Origin: Ignavibacteriota bacterium
GTDB taxonomy: Bacteria; Bacteroidota; Ignavibacteria; UBA10030
Reading direction: 5' to 3'
Assembly: GCA_003170475.1 (NCBI GenBank)
Contig: PMZI01000013.1
Coordinates: 34,886 to 98,885, forward strand
DNA length: 64,000 bases
Shown: positions 16,298-25,749 of the stretch, piece by piece
How positions within the stretch are numbered: the stretch's first letter is position 1
Layout: each line of letters starts with the position of its first letter
Notes under the pieces: model-generated
Databases searched by the model: none
What the model was told of the DNA's origin: nothing
The model's input: only the letters and a program-made list of their open reading frames with translations
Program-made: the position numbers and the translations under genes

Positions 16298-18829
16298 TCA
16301 CTTTGCCAGCACCAACTTCTTTGTTTGCACATAATCGCCAGCGTGGATCTGGTAGAAATACACGCCACTGGGGAGCGATGAGGCATCCCAGCGAACCTTG
16401 TACAATCCGGCTGGACGCACTTCGTTCACGAGCGTGCCAATCTCTCTTCCGAGGACATCGAACACTCTCAGAGTTACTAATCCGGAATTGGCGATTCGAA
16501 ACTCGATGTTCGTCGTCGGATTGAACGGATTCGGATAATTCTGCAGAAGCTCAAAGGCGACCGGCACCGCTCCCGGGATCGGCTCCACAGCAGTAGCGGT
16601 ATTCTTGGCGAGCTGTAATTGAGCGACATAGATCGCACCGGATTTGACCTTTGATCCTGCCGGGTATTTCAACTGAAAGCTGTCGAATCGCAACAATCCC
16701 TCAAGTTTTCCATTCCCGAGCCATGTTCCCAGAGAATCATTGTCGAAATCCCATTCCACAAGTCTCCAACCGACCCAGTCGATTGGAAGCCATTGATTGA
16801 CCTCGTGATTTGCCGTTGTTCCCGCGGGAAAAGCATCAACGCTATCGTCGACAGCAAACCGAAAGAGCGTGCCGCTTCCGTCACCATAGACATATGCTTG
16901 CAATCTGGTCCCTCGCTTGTTCCATGTGATGGATCGGCCTGCTCCGCCGCTGAGGTATTCGCGAATCAGCCAATCGGTCGCTGTCGTGACATTCCAAGTG
17001 TACGAAAGTCGGGCTGAACGAGAACTGCTCGGGAGAAGACTCAACGTTGTGATCGTATCTCGAGTGAAGGCTCCGCTGTCGGCACCGACTGTCAAGCTCC
17101 CATTTGTGAGGGGTTGAAACCATGAAGCAACAGAAGTGCTGAAGTCTTCGATTGTCGTGTATTGATATGATTGAGGTCCGACAGAGAAGCTGTAGATCGG
17201 ACTAGTGGATGGTATGGCGTTGCCCCCGACACTTTTCAGCCCACTCAGACGGACCTTGTACGTCTTGCCAGGCAGCAGACCTCCCTGCGGGAAAATGTTC
17301 AATCCGCCACGGTTGTTTCTTGTGTCGTATTGGAAAGTGAGTTGCCGATTGCCGGTACCAACTTCCTGTACGGCGATAATCGTGGAATTGACAGAACTTG
17401 GATCGAGCGGCCTGTCGAAAGTAAAATTGATGACGCTGTTCGACGCTACCATGGACAAGGAGTTCGATGGAGATGCCGCGATCATGAAAGGATAGTCCAC
17501 TTGCCGCGTCTTGAACTTCAGTTGATACGCATCTCCCGGAGTGCCGTCACCGTTGCCATCAAACTGCAATCCGCTCTGTGACCGTGCCAATCCTTCGATG
17601 CGGACTGTAAACGATGTATAGAATGGCAGGACAACCGAATCGGGTTTGAAGGTAAAGACAGTATTGTTATTGGACCACATCAGACTCCCCTTGACAGGAG
17701 GGGTGATGGAGAAATTGCTACGGACCGAAGCAGTGTCCATGACTTGGGAAAACGTGAATTGTATCTGTCCGTCTGCCGTGTAAGCAGTATCGTTGTTCGT
17801 CGGTGTGCTGGCGATGATAACGGGGGCCAACGTCGACTCAATCGCACGGTCAGCAAATATTGTCGATCCGATTCCAACATTGACCTGAACGGAATCCCTT
17901 TTGTATCCCGGCGTTTCAAATCTCACTAAGTGTGTTCCCGCCTTTAGGCCATCAAACATGTAAAAGCCGTTGTGGTAGAGATCCCCGGTGTAGACAATGT
18001 TTTCCGGAAGAAGTCGGACTTGAACCGCATCAACCATCTTTCCAGTGCCTATCTCGGAAACTATGCCAGCAACAATCCCGAGGGAGTCTGGCGGTACGCC
18101 ATAGAAGGACAGGAATGCGTCACGGATAGCGTATGCTTCCATTTTGCAGAAGCTGAGGTTCATGAGGCGCCTCGTGACGGGGAAGTAATCGTGAAACTCG
18201 CCCTCCGAAAGTTCACCGGGCATGTTCAGGCCGCGTAGCACTCCGAGTGTGTAGCCGCCGTTGCTTCCGCCGTAGAAGGTCCAATCCAGATACTGTATGT
18301 AGTTCGTTGTGCGCATCTTGGCCATGATATTGGGACCAATGATCTTCGAAATATTCCAGGCGGAGTCTGTTTGAGGCTTGCCTGTGCCGGGGCCATAAAC
18401 GGCATCTCCCCCTGGTACGATCATTTCCCTTATGAGCATGAGCGTGTAGTTTGTCCCATTATTCGCTGATGCAAGCGCATTGCTGTGAATCGAATGAAAC
18501 CAGTTGACGTTATTGGAATTGGCTGTCTGAACTCTTGCAGCAAGCGACGGCTCATCGTCAGTCGGGTAGTCGTTCGTGTAGCGAGTGAGAATGACAGTTG
18601 CACCCTTTGCCTCCAAAAGAGCTTTGAGGTGAAGCGCCTTCTGGAAGTTACTTTCAGACTCGTAATAGTTGGTACCCGGATCCGGGATCACGTGCCGGTC
18701 CGTTGCGTCGGAGTGACCTCCATGCCCCGGATCAATGCAAATCTTGATGCCTGACAAATTAGCCCTCTGCGAAAAGGCACATGTTGTAGAAAAGAACACA
18801 AGGATAAGGAGAGCAGTGAGTCGTTTCAT
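16298..18829 (-). CDS. T9SS-exported N-acetylmuramoyl-L-alanine amidase
   Basis: This 843-residue protein has a signal peptide (LLILVFFSTTCAFSQ) and then an Amidase_3 domain with the zinc-binding pattern DPGHGG (His36), a Glu near 57-59, SIHSNA (His115) and GELSEGEF; it should cut the amide bond between MurNAc and the peptide stem. Next come a carboxypeptidase-regulatory-like module (about 250-330), two bacterial Ig-like Big_5 modules (about 335-545), a beta-rich module (about 560-745) and a T9SS type A C-terminus with LLQNYPNPFNPTT. It is therefore predicted to be secreted or surface-bound, so more likely to act on foreign or shed wall material than in its own periplasm. The start overlaps the upstream TolB-like gene by four bases. 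Confidence 0.88.
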   Translation of the reverse strand: MKRLTALLILVFFSTTCAFSQRANLSGIKICIDPGHGGHSDATDRHVIPDPGTNYYESESNFQKALHLKALLEAKGATVILTRYTNDYPTDDEPSLAARVQTANSNNVNWFHSIHSNALASANNGTNYTLMLIREMIVPGGDAVYGPGTGKPQTDSAWNISKIIGPNIMAKMRTTNYIQYLDWTFYGGSNGGYTLGVLRGLNMPGELSEGEFHDYFPVTRRLMNLSFCKMEAYAIRDAFLSFYGVPPDSLGIVAGIVSEIGTGKMVDAVQVRLLPENIVYTGDLYHNGFYMFDGLKAGTHLVRFETPGYKRDSVQVNVGIGSTIFADRAIESTLAPVIIASTPTNNDTAYTADGQIQFTFSQVMDTASVRSNFSITPPVKGSLMWSNNNTVFTFKPDSVVLPFYTSFTVRIEGLARSQSGLQFDGNGDGTPGDAYQLKFKTRQVDYPFMIAASPSNSLSMVASNSVINFTFDRPLDPSSVNSTIIAVQEVGTGNRQLTFQYDTRNNRGGLNIFPQGGLLPGKTYKVRLSGLKSVGGNAIPSTSPIYSFSVGPQSYQYTTIEDFSTSVASWFQPLTNGSLTVGADSGAFTRDTITTLSLLPSSSRSARLSYTWNVTTATDWLIREYLSGGAGRSITWNKRGTRLQAYVYGDGSGTLFRFAVDDSVDAFPAGTTANHEVNQWLPIDWVGWRLVEWDFDNDSLGTWLGNGKLEGLLRFDSFQLKYPAGSKVKSGAIYVAQLQLAKNTATAVEPIPGAVPVAFELLQNYPNPFNPTTNIEFRIANSGLVTLRVFDVLGREIGTLVNEVRPAGLYKVRWDASSLPSGVYFYQIHAGDYVQTKKLVLAK

Positions 18830-19746
18830 GGCCGCTCCTCGTACTCAAGTACCAGGATGCCGCCATCGCTTGTGCTGCAAATGATCTTGTTTTCCGTTGG
18901 AGAGCAGTGCGGGTCCAGCTTCATGACGGAGGGAGTCGATGTAAGCTGAACCGTCGTCTTTCCGTCCGTAGAAACCGCAAACAGGTCAGACGAGAGCAAC
19001 TTGTGTCCATCATCTTTATCCTGCATGTAAATAATCCACTTTCCCGTCCTGGACCATGAGGGCGCGTCTCTGCGGCCGAGCATCGATTGAATTTGCCCTG
19101 TGAGGTCGCACACAAACGTGCCTTTTCCCATCTCGTACGCGACCAGCTGCTTTTTGTCAGGGGAGAGCACGGGCCAAATGTAGCTCCCGTTGCCGAGGGG
19201 ATCCATCAGAACTTTGTTCCCGTTCATATTCAACACAATCTTCATGTTCTCAATACCCAGAACGGTTACGTCGTTTGATCCCGCAATCTTGGCGAGGCCA
19301 ACCGTTTGAGTTCGAATTGAATATATCGGGGTGTTCTTCGAGAACGTGGGGATTGAGACGTCGGATCCTGACGCGAGAATGGAGTTGGTGCCCTTTGCGA
19401 GATTTGTCAGAACGATGTCTTGTTTCCGCCCGAGCTTTGATTGGTCCTGCTGCGTCCGGCGGTAGGCGAGGCTCTTCCCGTCAGAGGAAACGCTGAAGGA
19501 CAGTCCCGATTTTGGGTCCGCAGTAATCTGCTTTGTCGTGCGGCTCTTGAGGGAATACTCCCATATTCCGTTGCCGTCAACATCGGTAAAATAAACCGCC
19601 GCGCCGGTTGGGGAGAACTGTGGATGCGACCACGAGTGCGTTCGGGGGAGGGCCAGCTTGTCAGAGCGTGTGACTTTGATTTGTGATTGCCCGATCGATG
19701 CAAGAACGATCAGCAAGATGGGTAGTCGGATCCAGAAACGAATCAT
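18826..19746 (-). CDS. TolB-like WD40/PD40 beta-propeller protein
   Basis: This 306-residue exported protein has a signal peptide (ILLIVLASIGQSQ) and repeated beta-propeller blades of the TolB/PD40 type: FSPTGAAVYFTDVDG, SVSSDGKSLAYRR, LSPDKKQLVAYE and APSWSRTGKWIIYM. It is probably periplasmic and may bind protein or glycan. Its stop overlaps the start of the amidase gene (ATGA), so the two are translationally coupled. Confidence 0.8.
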   Translation of the reverse strand: MIRFWIRLPILLIVLASIGQSQIKVTRSDKLALPRTHSWSHPQFSPTGAAVYFTDVDGNGIWEYSLKSRTTKQITADPKSGLSFSVSSDGKSLAYRRTQQDQSKLGRKQDIVLTNLAKGTNSILASGSDVSIPTFSKNTPIYSIRTQTVGLAKIAGSNDVTVLGIENMKIVLNMNGNKVLMDPLGNGSYIWPVLSPDKKQLVAYEMGKGTFVCDLTGQIQSMLGRRDAPSWSRTGKWIIYMQDKDDGHKLLSSDLFAVSTDGKTTVQLTSTPSVMKLDPHCSPTENKIICSTSDGGILVLEYEERP

Positions 19747-19894
19747 AAAATACTCTCGATGTTCTTGTGAATGATGATGAATTGCCTCAGAATAAAGTAA
19801 GTCAAGAATCCCAATGAATCAACGCTTTTCCCCGGGCACACTGCTTCTCAACGGGAGGAATTGGTCCAATGCGGACTGAAAGAATCTGTCGATC

Positions 19895-20032
19895 TCACTT
19901 CTTCTTCGTTGACCCGGAGAGAAGGTCCTTGAGATCCTGCACTCCGACAACGGTGATCACAACGGCCGTCCCGAAGAAGAGAAGCGTTGCGATGATGAAG
20001 AGAACAAACCAAATAAGTACGCTGGTATCCAT
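19895..20032 (-). CDS. 45-residue single-helix partner of the sodium:solute symporter
   Basis: This short gene encodes a 45-residue membrane peptide starting MDTSVLIWFVLFIIATLLFF, with a hydrophobic helix of about 25 residues and a basic tail ending STKKK. It starts 4 bases after the symporter stop, with AAGGAG as the ribosome-binding site lying in the symporter end. Position and form match the small accessory proteins often found next to SSS-family symporters (family knowledge). It probably binds and stabilises the symporter (inference). Confidence 0.75.
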   Translation of the reverse strand: MDTSVLIWFVLFIIATLLFFGTAVVITVVGVQDLKDLLSGSTKKK

Positions 20033-20036
20033 CGCT

Positions 20037-21527
20037 CTATGCTCCTTCTTCTTTTGGTTTCAGCACAATCGGGGGGTGTGATCGCTGAGTGGCAAGCGAA
20101 CCAAGAATCATTCCAAGCGCAGCGAGAACAAAGCTCATAAACCCGGCAACGTTGACATCGATGAGAAAGAGCATTGATGAAGGAAGAATTCCTTTCAGTT
20201 GCTCAAGGACCAGGAAGCCGATTGGTGCCACGGCTCCGAAACAAAGCGAACAATAAGCGCCGACGATATTCGCGCGCTTCCAGTAAAGCCCGAAGGCGAC
20301 GCACCCGAACGCGCCTGCTGCGTACATTGCTCCGGTAATGGCAATGTATTGAAATGCCGTTGCCGGAAGTTCATAGAACAGGCCGAAAATTAAAATGAAG
20401 ATCCCGATGAGCGTCGAGATAATCTTGCTTAATCGCATTGTTGTCTTCTCGGAGAACTCCTTTTTGCTTAACGGCTCGATGATATCTCGGGTAGCGACGG
20501 AGCTCCATGCGAGCATGTATGCGCTATACGTAGACATCGACGCGGCAAGCATGCCCGCGATCATCAGTCCGAGAAAGCCGGATGGGACGACCGTCCCGAG
20601 AAGCCGGGGCATCGCCGTCGTTGGATTCATGTTTGGTCCGAACATCGCAAGGGCGGCGATTCCCCAAAACATTGGGATCATGTATCTCCCTGCGAGCGTG
20701 ATCCCGGTGTAGAGGAACACCTTGCGGCCGACGGCAGGGCTTTCCGAAGCGAACGATTTCGACACGGCGGGCTGATTCAACGCCGAAATTGCCACGCTTC
20801 CGATCATCATCCATATCAGGAATGTCCAACCAAACCTTGGGTTGACGAGAGGATTGACGCCCGCTTCTCCGAATTGCTTCAGGACCACGGCCCCAACGGT
20901 CGCAAAGTTGACGTGGATGAGGACGAAGGCAGTCGCAATCAACATGCCGAAGGCAAGAACGACAAACTGGATGAAATCGGTAATGACGACCGAGAACATC
21001 CCTCCGAGTACCGTGTAGCTGATGACGATCAACAACATTACGCTCATGACGATCGCCAGCACATTCGGACCGAAGCCCATCGTCTCGGTAAGAAAAATAC
21101 CATCCATCCTGAGGAAGACGCCCATGTTCAGCACGCCGCCGAGAAACAGCAGGATGCCACCCAAGAGGCGCACATTCTTGCCGTACCGCAACTGGTAGTA
21201 CTCCGGAATCGTGATGATTCTGAGCTTCCGAAGTCCCGACACGATGAAGCCGGTTTTGCCGATGACCATATAGCCGATGAATCCGATGATCCCGAGAATA
21301 AAGCAGGAGAACCCGGTCACGTAGCCAAGTTCGGCGAAATACATAAATGTCACCACGCCGATCTCGGTAGCGATCAGTGTTGCAGAGCCCAGGGCGACCT
21401 TGACTCTTCTTCCGGCGACGAAATACCCTTCCATATTCTCGACGTACTTTTTTGCCCAGATGCCGACAAAAATGGAAAGGCCGAGATAGGCGACAAGAAT
21501 GATCCAGTCAATCAGATGAAAGTTCAT
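20037..21527 (-). CDS. SSS-family sodium:solute symporter
   Basis: This 496-residue inner-membrane transporter has about 13 helices of the LeuT/SSS fold. The family signature region GGMFSVVITDFIQFVVLAFG is near 190-210, and EYYQLRYGKN, GVLNMGVFLRM and MLAASMSTYSAYML fit SSS proteins. It is predicted to import a solute with Na+. Its place just after the NagX-like and NamZ-like genes suggests an amino sugar, N-acetylmuramic acid or a sialic-acid-like compound (inference; the sequence does not fix it). The 45-residue partner follows directly. Confidence 0.92.
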   Translation of the reverse strand: MNFHLIDWIILVAYLGLSIFVGIWAKKYVENMEGYFVAGRRVKVALGSATLIATEIGVVTFMYFAELGYVTGFSCFILGIIGFIGYMVIGKTGFIVSGLRKLRIITIPEYYQLRYGKNVRLLGGILLFLGGVLNMGVFLRMDGIFLTETMGFGPNVLAIVMSVMLLIVISYTVLGGMFSVVITDFIQFVVLAFGMLIATAFVLIHVNFATVGAVVLKQFGEAGVNPLVNPRFGWTFLIWMMIGSVAISALNQPAVSKSFASESPAVGRKVFLYTGITLAGRYMIPMFWGIAALAMFGPNMNPTTAMPRLLGTVVPSGFLGLMIAGMLAASMSTYSAYMLAWSSVATRDIIEPLSKKEFSEKTTMRLSKIISTLIGIFILIFGLFYELPATAFQYIAITGAMYAAGAFGCVAFGLYWKRANIVGAYCSLCFGAVAPIGFLVLEQLKGILPSSMLFLIDVNVAGFMSFVLAALGMILGSLATQRSHPPIVLKPKEEGA

Positions 21528-21592
21528 TGCACCAGTCTATGGGATGAATGTGGTCCGTAGGTCAGCCATGAATGTCCGACCCGCAGCTGGAG

Positions 21593-22795
21593 TTAGTAGA
21601 TTAAATACTTCGATCGAATTTGTCCGAATGCCGTGAGCTCCCGGGCCCATCCTTCACACACTTCATTGGGATGAACACCGCGCTCCAGCATTTGGCGCAC
21701 GTTTGTGTTTCCTGTAAGAATGTCAAACCTTCGATTCCGGAAGATCGTTTCGGCGGAATGAGCCCTCTTAAACGCCGCCAGAAGAGAGATGCCGAGGTGA
21801 ACCGGCTGCACCGCATCCCGATCGACAACAGAAATTCGTATGCCGTGGCATGCGCAATTCTCGAATTTCGGCTGGCTGGCGATTCCGGGGATCTCCTTCG
21901 GAATAAAATCCACCTCCGAGCATTCCACGCCGCTTATATCGAAACCCGACAGATGCTTGAGAATTCTTTCAGGATCAGCCCAGGGAGCCCCGATGATCTG
22001 GAATGGTTGCGGTGTGCCACGCCCCTCCGAGACGGAAGTGCCCTCCACAAAACAGAGGCCGGGGTAGATGATTGCAGTCTCGAGTGTCGGCATATTCGGC
22101 GACGGAGCAGTCCATGTCAGGCCCGTTTCGTCAAACCACATCTGCCGTTCCCATCCCTCCATCGCGACGATTTCAAGATGAGCCTTGACTCCGTTGGCTG
22201 ACCACCCCTCCTCGTTCCAGAGTCGGGCCAGTTCACCAATCGTCATTCCATGCATCACGGGGATTGGCATCCAGCCTACAAATGACCTCAGCGAAGGGAC
22301 ACGGACGGGGCCGTCAAAAGCGAGGCCGCGAATCGGATTTGGCCGGTCAAGAACGACGAACGGGATTGACTGTTCCGCCGCCGCTTCCAGCGCCAGAGCA
22401 ACCGTCGAAATAAACGTGTAGAATCGCGCGCCAACGTCCTGAATGTCGCACACCAAAATGTCGACCCCTTGAAGCATTTCCGGCGTGGGTTTGTGCGTCT
22501 TTCCATACAGAGAGTAGACCTGGACGCCGTAGCGCGGATGCAAGGCATGATCGACGACTTTGCCATCAGGCGTGTCGCCGGCAATGCCGTGCTCCGGACC
22601 ATAGAGGGACTGAATGGTGCAGATGCCCGAATCCGCAATCGCGTCGATGATCGACCGACCGTCTGAAAGACGCCCGGTGTGATTGGTCAATATCCCCACC
22701 CGTTTTCCGGCAATCAGCGATGACGAATCGCGCAAGAGCCGGTCGGAGCCGAGTTGCACTGTTGCAGTTGTTGGTGAATCCGATGGTTCAGTCAC
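21593..22795 (-). CDS. namZ: NamZ-like exo-beta-N-acetylmuramidase (DUF1343)
   Basis: This 400-residue protein belongs to DUF1343, whose characterised members (NamZ) release terminal N-acetylmuramic acid from peptidoglycan chains. Family motifs are GILTNHTG (34-41), SLYGPEHG (63-70), DIQDVGARFYTF, LDRPNPI, the VEGT...GRGTPQPFQIIGAPW stretch and the EVDFIPKEIPG region. The frame stays open far upstream into the NagX-like gene, but the family homology begins near base 22795, where a GTG lies 5 bases after the previous stop. Unlike many Bacteroidota NamZ proteins this one shows no signal peptide, so it may be cytosolic and act on imported fragments. Tightly linked to the upstream NagX-like gene. 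Confidence 0.85.
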   Translation of the reverse strand: MTEPSDSPTTATVQLGSDRLLRDSSSLIAGKRVGILTNHTGRLSDGRSIIDAIADSGICTIQSLYGPEHGIAGDTPDGKVVDHALHPRYGVQVYSLYGKTHKPTPEMLQGVDILVCDIQDVGARFYTFISTVALALEAAAEQSIPFVVLDRPNPIRGLAFDGPVRVPSLRSFVGWMPIPVMHGMTIGELARLWNEEGWSANGVKAHLEIVAMEGWERQMWFDETGLTWTAPSPNMPTLETAIIYPGLCFVEGTSVSEGRGTPQPFQIIGAPWADPERILKHLSGFDISGVECSEVDFIPKEIPGIASQPKFENCACHGIRISVVDRDAVQPVHLGISLLAAFKRAHSAETIFRNRRFDILTGNTNVRQMLERGVHPNEVCEGWARELTAFGQIRSKYLIY

Positions 22796-22800
22796 AAGTA

Positions 22801-23901
22801 TCAGACTTTCAGAAAGAGTTTCCGCCGATACATCCAGTAGCACATCAGCCAGCCGATGAGAATGATCATCGTCGAGTAGAGCAATGATCCGATGGGGGGG
22901 CCCGCGAAGGATGCGAACGATTTGTAGAAATATCCTGTGAGCGAAGTTGTGGCGCCGTTGTAGGGCACTTTCCAGGAGAGCATCACCCAGCGTACGAAGA
23001 GTCCGGTGAATACATACAGCGTAATGGCATTCATGCCGTAGACAATCAACGGGAATGCGAGCGTGTGCAGTTTCTTCACCTCGATCACCCAATAGAAGAG
23101 GAGAAACACGAGGCACGACCAGCCTGCCGTGTACACCATGAACGACGCTGTCCAGAGGATCTTGTTCAAAGGAACCACGAGATCCCAAAGGAGGCCAATG
23201 ATGATTCCAGCGGCTGCACCCATTGCCAGCATACGCATGACCTGCCTGGGTTCTCTGTGGACCATGAGGAACCGCCCGACGAGCAAACCTGAAAGCACTG
23301 TCGATATGCCCGGTATCATGCTGATAATCGTTTCCTTGTCAGCCGGGACAAGGATAAAGCTGTCAAGGTACTGAGCCGCGTTGACGTCGCGGTCAAATGA
23401 TCCGGGAATAACTCCGGGTCCGTGGACGAACGCGAGGATTGCCCACCAGATGAAAAGGAGTGAGACGCCGATGGTGGCCTGCCAGTGCGCCTTCAAGGGC
23501 AAGAGGAGGTAGACAATGAAATAGAGAACTCCGATTCGCTGAAGGATGCCGAAATGCAGGACCGGCGCATTGATGGAGGAGGACTTGAGGAACGCTCCGA
23601 GGAGGTACAGCAAAAGAGCTCGTCGCGCGGCAATCAGAATCCCTGTCCAGACAGAGACACCATGTTCTTTTCTCTTCGCATCGCTGAACGGCATCGCCAT
23701 GCCGACGGCAAAGAGAAAGAAGGGGAAGATCAGGTCTGCAAATGTGCAGCCATTCCATTCTGCGTGCAGCAGGAGGCGGGGGACAATCGCGGGATCCCAC
23801 GTCCCGGGATTGTTCACCAGCAGCATTCCTGCGACAGCAAAGCCTCGGAATGCGTCCAGCGATTGCAGACGCTGCAGAGGAGAATGTTGGAGGTCGGTCA
23901 T
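22801..23901 (-). CDS. NagX-like transmembrane amino-sugar N-acetyltransferase (HGSNAT/DUF5009 type)
   Basis: This 366-residue membrane protein has about 10 helices. It begins with the family pattern SLDAFRGFAVAGMLLVNNPG and continues to HAEWNGCTFADLIFPFFLFAVG, where His46 corresponds to the proposed acetyl-relay His of human HGSNAT. NagX-like proteins acetylate glucosamine using cytosolic acetyl-CoA (family knowledge). The next gene is the NamZ-like muramidase (5-base gap). The set suggests acetylation of amino sugars released outside the cell. Confidence 0.85.
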   Translation of the reverse strand: MTDLQHSPLQRLQSLDAFRGFAVAGMLLVNNPGTWDPAIVPRLLLHAEWNGCTFADLIFPFFLFAVGMAMPFSDAKRKEHGVSVWTGILIAARRALLLYLLGAFLKSSSINAPVLHFGILQRIGVLYFIVYLLLPLKAHWQATIGVSLLFIWWAILAFVHGPGVIPGSFDRDVNAAQYLDSFILVPADKETIISMIPGISTVLSGLLVGRFLMVHREPRQVMRMLAMGAAAGIIIGLLWDLVVPLNKILWTASFMVYTAGWSCLVFLLFYWVIEVKKLHTLAFPLIVYGMNAITLYVFTGLFVRWVMLSWKVPYNGATTSLTGYFYKSFASFAGPPIGSLLYSTMIILIGWLMCYWMYRRKLFLKV

Positions 23902-23939
23902 TGGAGTTAGAGTTTTGTTAGACGAGTGCGAAGCCTTCG

Positions 23940-25715
23940 TTATTTTGCCGTGGATTGTTCATACACTTCGATTTCCCGAATGGAATATGCTGATATCCCT
24001 TTTGCACCGCGGCTGCCGTCGATTTTCAGATACCGGGCCTGGATATTCGCGACGGCTATTTCTTCCACGCCGCCGTGGCCGTTGGTGACTTCACGGAGAG
24101 TCACCCATATCTTGCCGTCGATAGATGAGAGGAGCTTGTAGTCTGCGCCGAATGTTTCCCCCCAACAGATTCTCACGGAACCGATCTGCTGCATTTTGGG
24201 CCAGACGAGCTGAAACCACTGCGCCTCCTGACCGTTTGATTTGGTCCAAGCCGCCGAATTCCACCGTGTGTAGAGTTTTCCGTCGATCGCACTCGCCGCT
24301 TTGAAATGCGGGCCGATCGTGGAATATGAAGATGCAGTCGGCACTGCCTGTCGAGCAAGATTGATGGGAGGAATTACAGAGTCCCGGTCGATGAGATCCA
24401 TCGCCGTGACCGAATAGGGTGGGACGTTGACCGGGAATCGCTCCGAGTCCTGAGAGATGTCGCTGAGCTGCTCGTATTTTCGTTTCTCGTCCAGAACCCA
24501 GGCCTTTGCCCGCGCATGAGGAGCGAAGTTTTTAAGATCAATTTCCACTGATTTCTGGCTTCGTTTGTCCTTGTTGATGAGAATGAGCGAAAGGGTTTTT
24601 CCGAATCGGCTGGCATATGCAGAGACGGCTGGGTCGCTCGAATTCACTGCAATGAGGTCGCCTTTCAAATGTTGCGAGAGCATGGGAAACACATAGTAAC
24701 TGTAGTATGGCGTATTCGATCCCTCAGACGAAATGTACCCGTAGTCGCCGCCGCGGGGAGGATAGAAATTGTGGAGCGCCCAGAAGCAGGAAATGTCTGT
24801 CCCGAGCCCGGCCATAGTGCCAAGCATGTCGGCCGTCCAGATCGCGTTGATCATCTCGAGTGTTTGCGGACCCGGGGAGTGACTCACAGAATTGTAGCCG
24901 ACGTTAATGAAGAAGATCGAAGCCGCCTTTTGAGGTCCCACGGCTTGTTCAACGTCGCTGCGGAGTTTTGAAACCAGACTTCTGAACTTGCCGACGCTTG
25001 TCAACAGCGTATCGTCGTTTTCCTTCCCCGATGGTTGGGGAAAGAACGTGTAGGTCATCATGTCAACATACTCGCCTGCGGCTTTGAGGACGCGCTCGGC
25101 CCAGTTCTCGGGATGAAGCCCCAGCGGAACGTTCGTGGCAACCTTGATGGTTGGGTCCACGGCGCGCATCGCCTTGACGAAGCTGATGTATTTCTTGGCG
25201 TACTCTTCCGGAGCCGCGTGCCCACGGGCCCACGTACCCCATTGCTCATCTCCGACTTCCCACAATTTCACATGATATCCCTTGAGGATGTTGCAGTAGC
25301 GCACCCATTCCGCTGCGAGGTCGGGCGACTCGTTGAAGTTCACCGTAATGAAGGGCTCTGCTCCGACTTCACGGCACAGAGCGATATACTCATCAGTATT
25401 CATTTCCGAGGCGTTGTTGGCAGCCGAGTTCCAGACGTACTGATCAGCGTCGTTGCCCCCCGGATACTTGAGAAGGGTGACGCCGGAGGCCTTGATCTTC
25501 TCGATCGCATCCCGATCCGCGGTCATTAACATCTCATCGGTGGGGCCCGGAAACAATGATTCATCCCATCGGGCGGTGTTGATACCATAGAGCCATGGGT
25601 TGATCGGGTGCAGGATCTTGTTTGCGTCGATCTGGACCCGGGCTGGTTGAGCCATGACGGTTCCGACGACGAGGAGCAGGGATATGGAAAGCGATGCAAC
25701 AAAGTTCTTGACCAT
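23940..25715 (-). CDS. secreted glycosidase-like protein with discoidin domain
   Basis: This 591-residue exported protein has a signal peptide (LSISLLLVVGTVMAQ), then a TIM-barrel domain resembling GH44/GH51/GH39-type glycosidases, with LKYPGGND, FITVNFNESP, LWEVGDEQWG (Glu157, the expected acid/base) and a C-terminal F5/8 type C (discoidin, CBM32-like) domain at about 455-591. The position where related enzymes commonly show a TEYN nucleophile motif reads NVGYNSV, with Gly273 in place of Glu; this may abolish retaining hydrolysis. The ATG at 25715 is preferred over the longer frame because the signal peptide begins there and the hairpin at 25750-25772 lies upstream. It heads the NagX/NamZ/SSS directon. 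Confidence 0.75.
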   Translation of the reverse strand: MVKNFVASLSISLLLVVGTVMAQPARVQIDANKILHPINPWLYGINTARWDESLFPGPTDEMLMTADRDAIEKIKASGVTLLKYPGGNDADQYVWNSAANNASEMNTDEYIALCREVGAEPFITVNFNESPDLAAEWVRYCNILKGYHVKLWEVGDEQWGTWARGHAAPEEYAKKYISFVKAMRAVDPTIKVATNVPLGLHPENWAERVLKAAGEYVDMMTYTFFPQPSGKENDDTLLTSVGKFRSLVSKLRSDVEQAVGPQKAASIFFINVGYNSVSHSPGPQTLEMINAIWTADMLGTMAGLGTDISCFWALHNFYPPRGGDYGYISSEGSNTPYYSYYVFPMLSQHLKGDLIAVNSSDPAVSAYASRFGKTLSLILINKDKRSQKSVEIDLKNFAPHARAKAWVLDEKRKYEQLSDISQDSERFPVNVPPYSVTAMDLIDRDSVIPPINLARQAVPTASSYSTIGPHFKAASAIDGKLYTRWNSAAWTKSNGQEAQWFQLVWPKMQQIGSVRICWGETFGADYKLLSSIDGKIWVTLREVTNGHGGVEEIAVANIQARYLKIDGSRGAKGISAYSIREIEVYEQSTAK

Positions 25716-25749
25716 AAGTTTCCGTTCTTGTCGAATGATTGCTCTACTT

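Noticed and set aside
20874-21560. 228-codon + strand frame
   Set aside because: Antisense to the sodium:solute symporter; His/Asp-rich shadow composition.
22796-23188. 131-codon N-terminal extension of the NamZ frame
   Set aside because: It overlaps the NagX-like gene in another frame and reads as His/Arg-rich nonsense.
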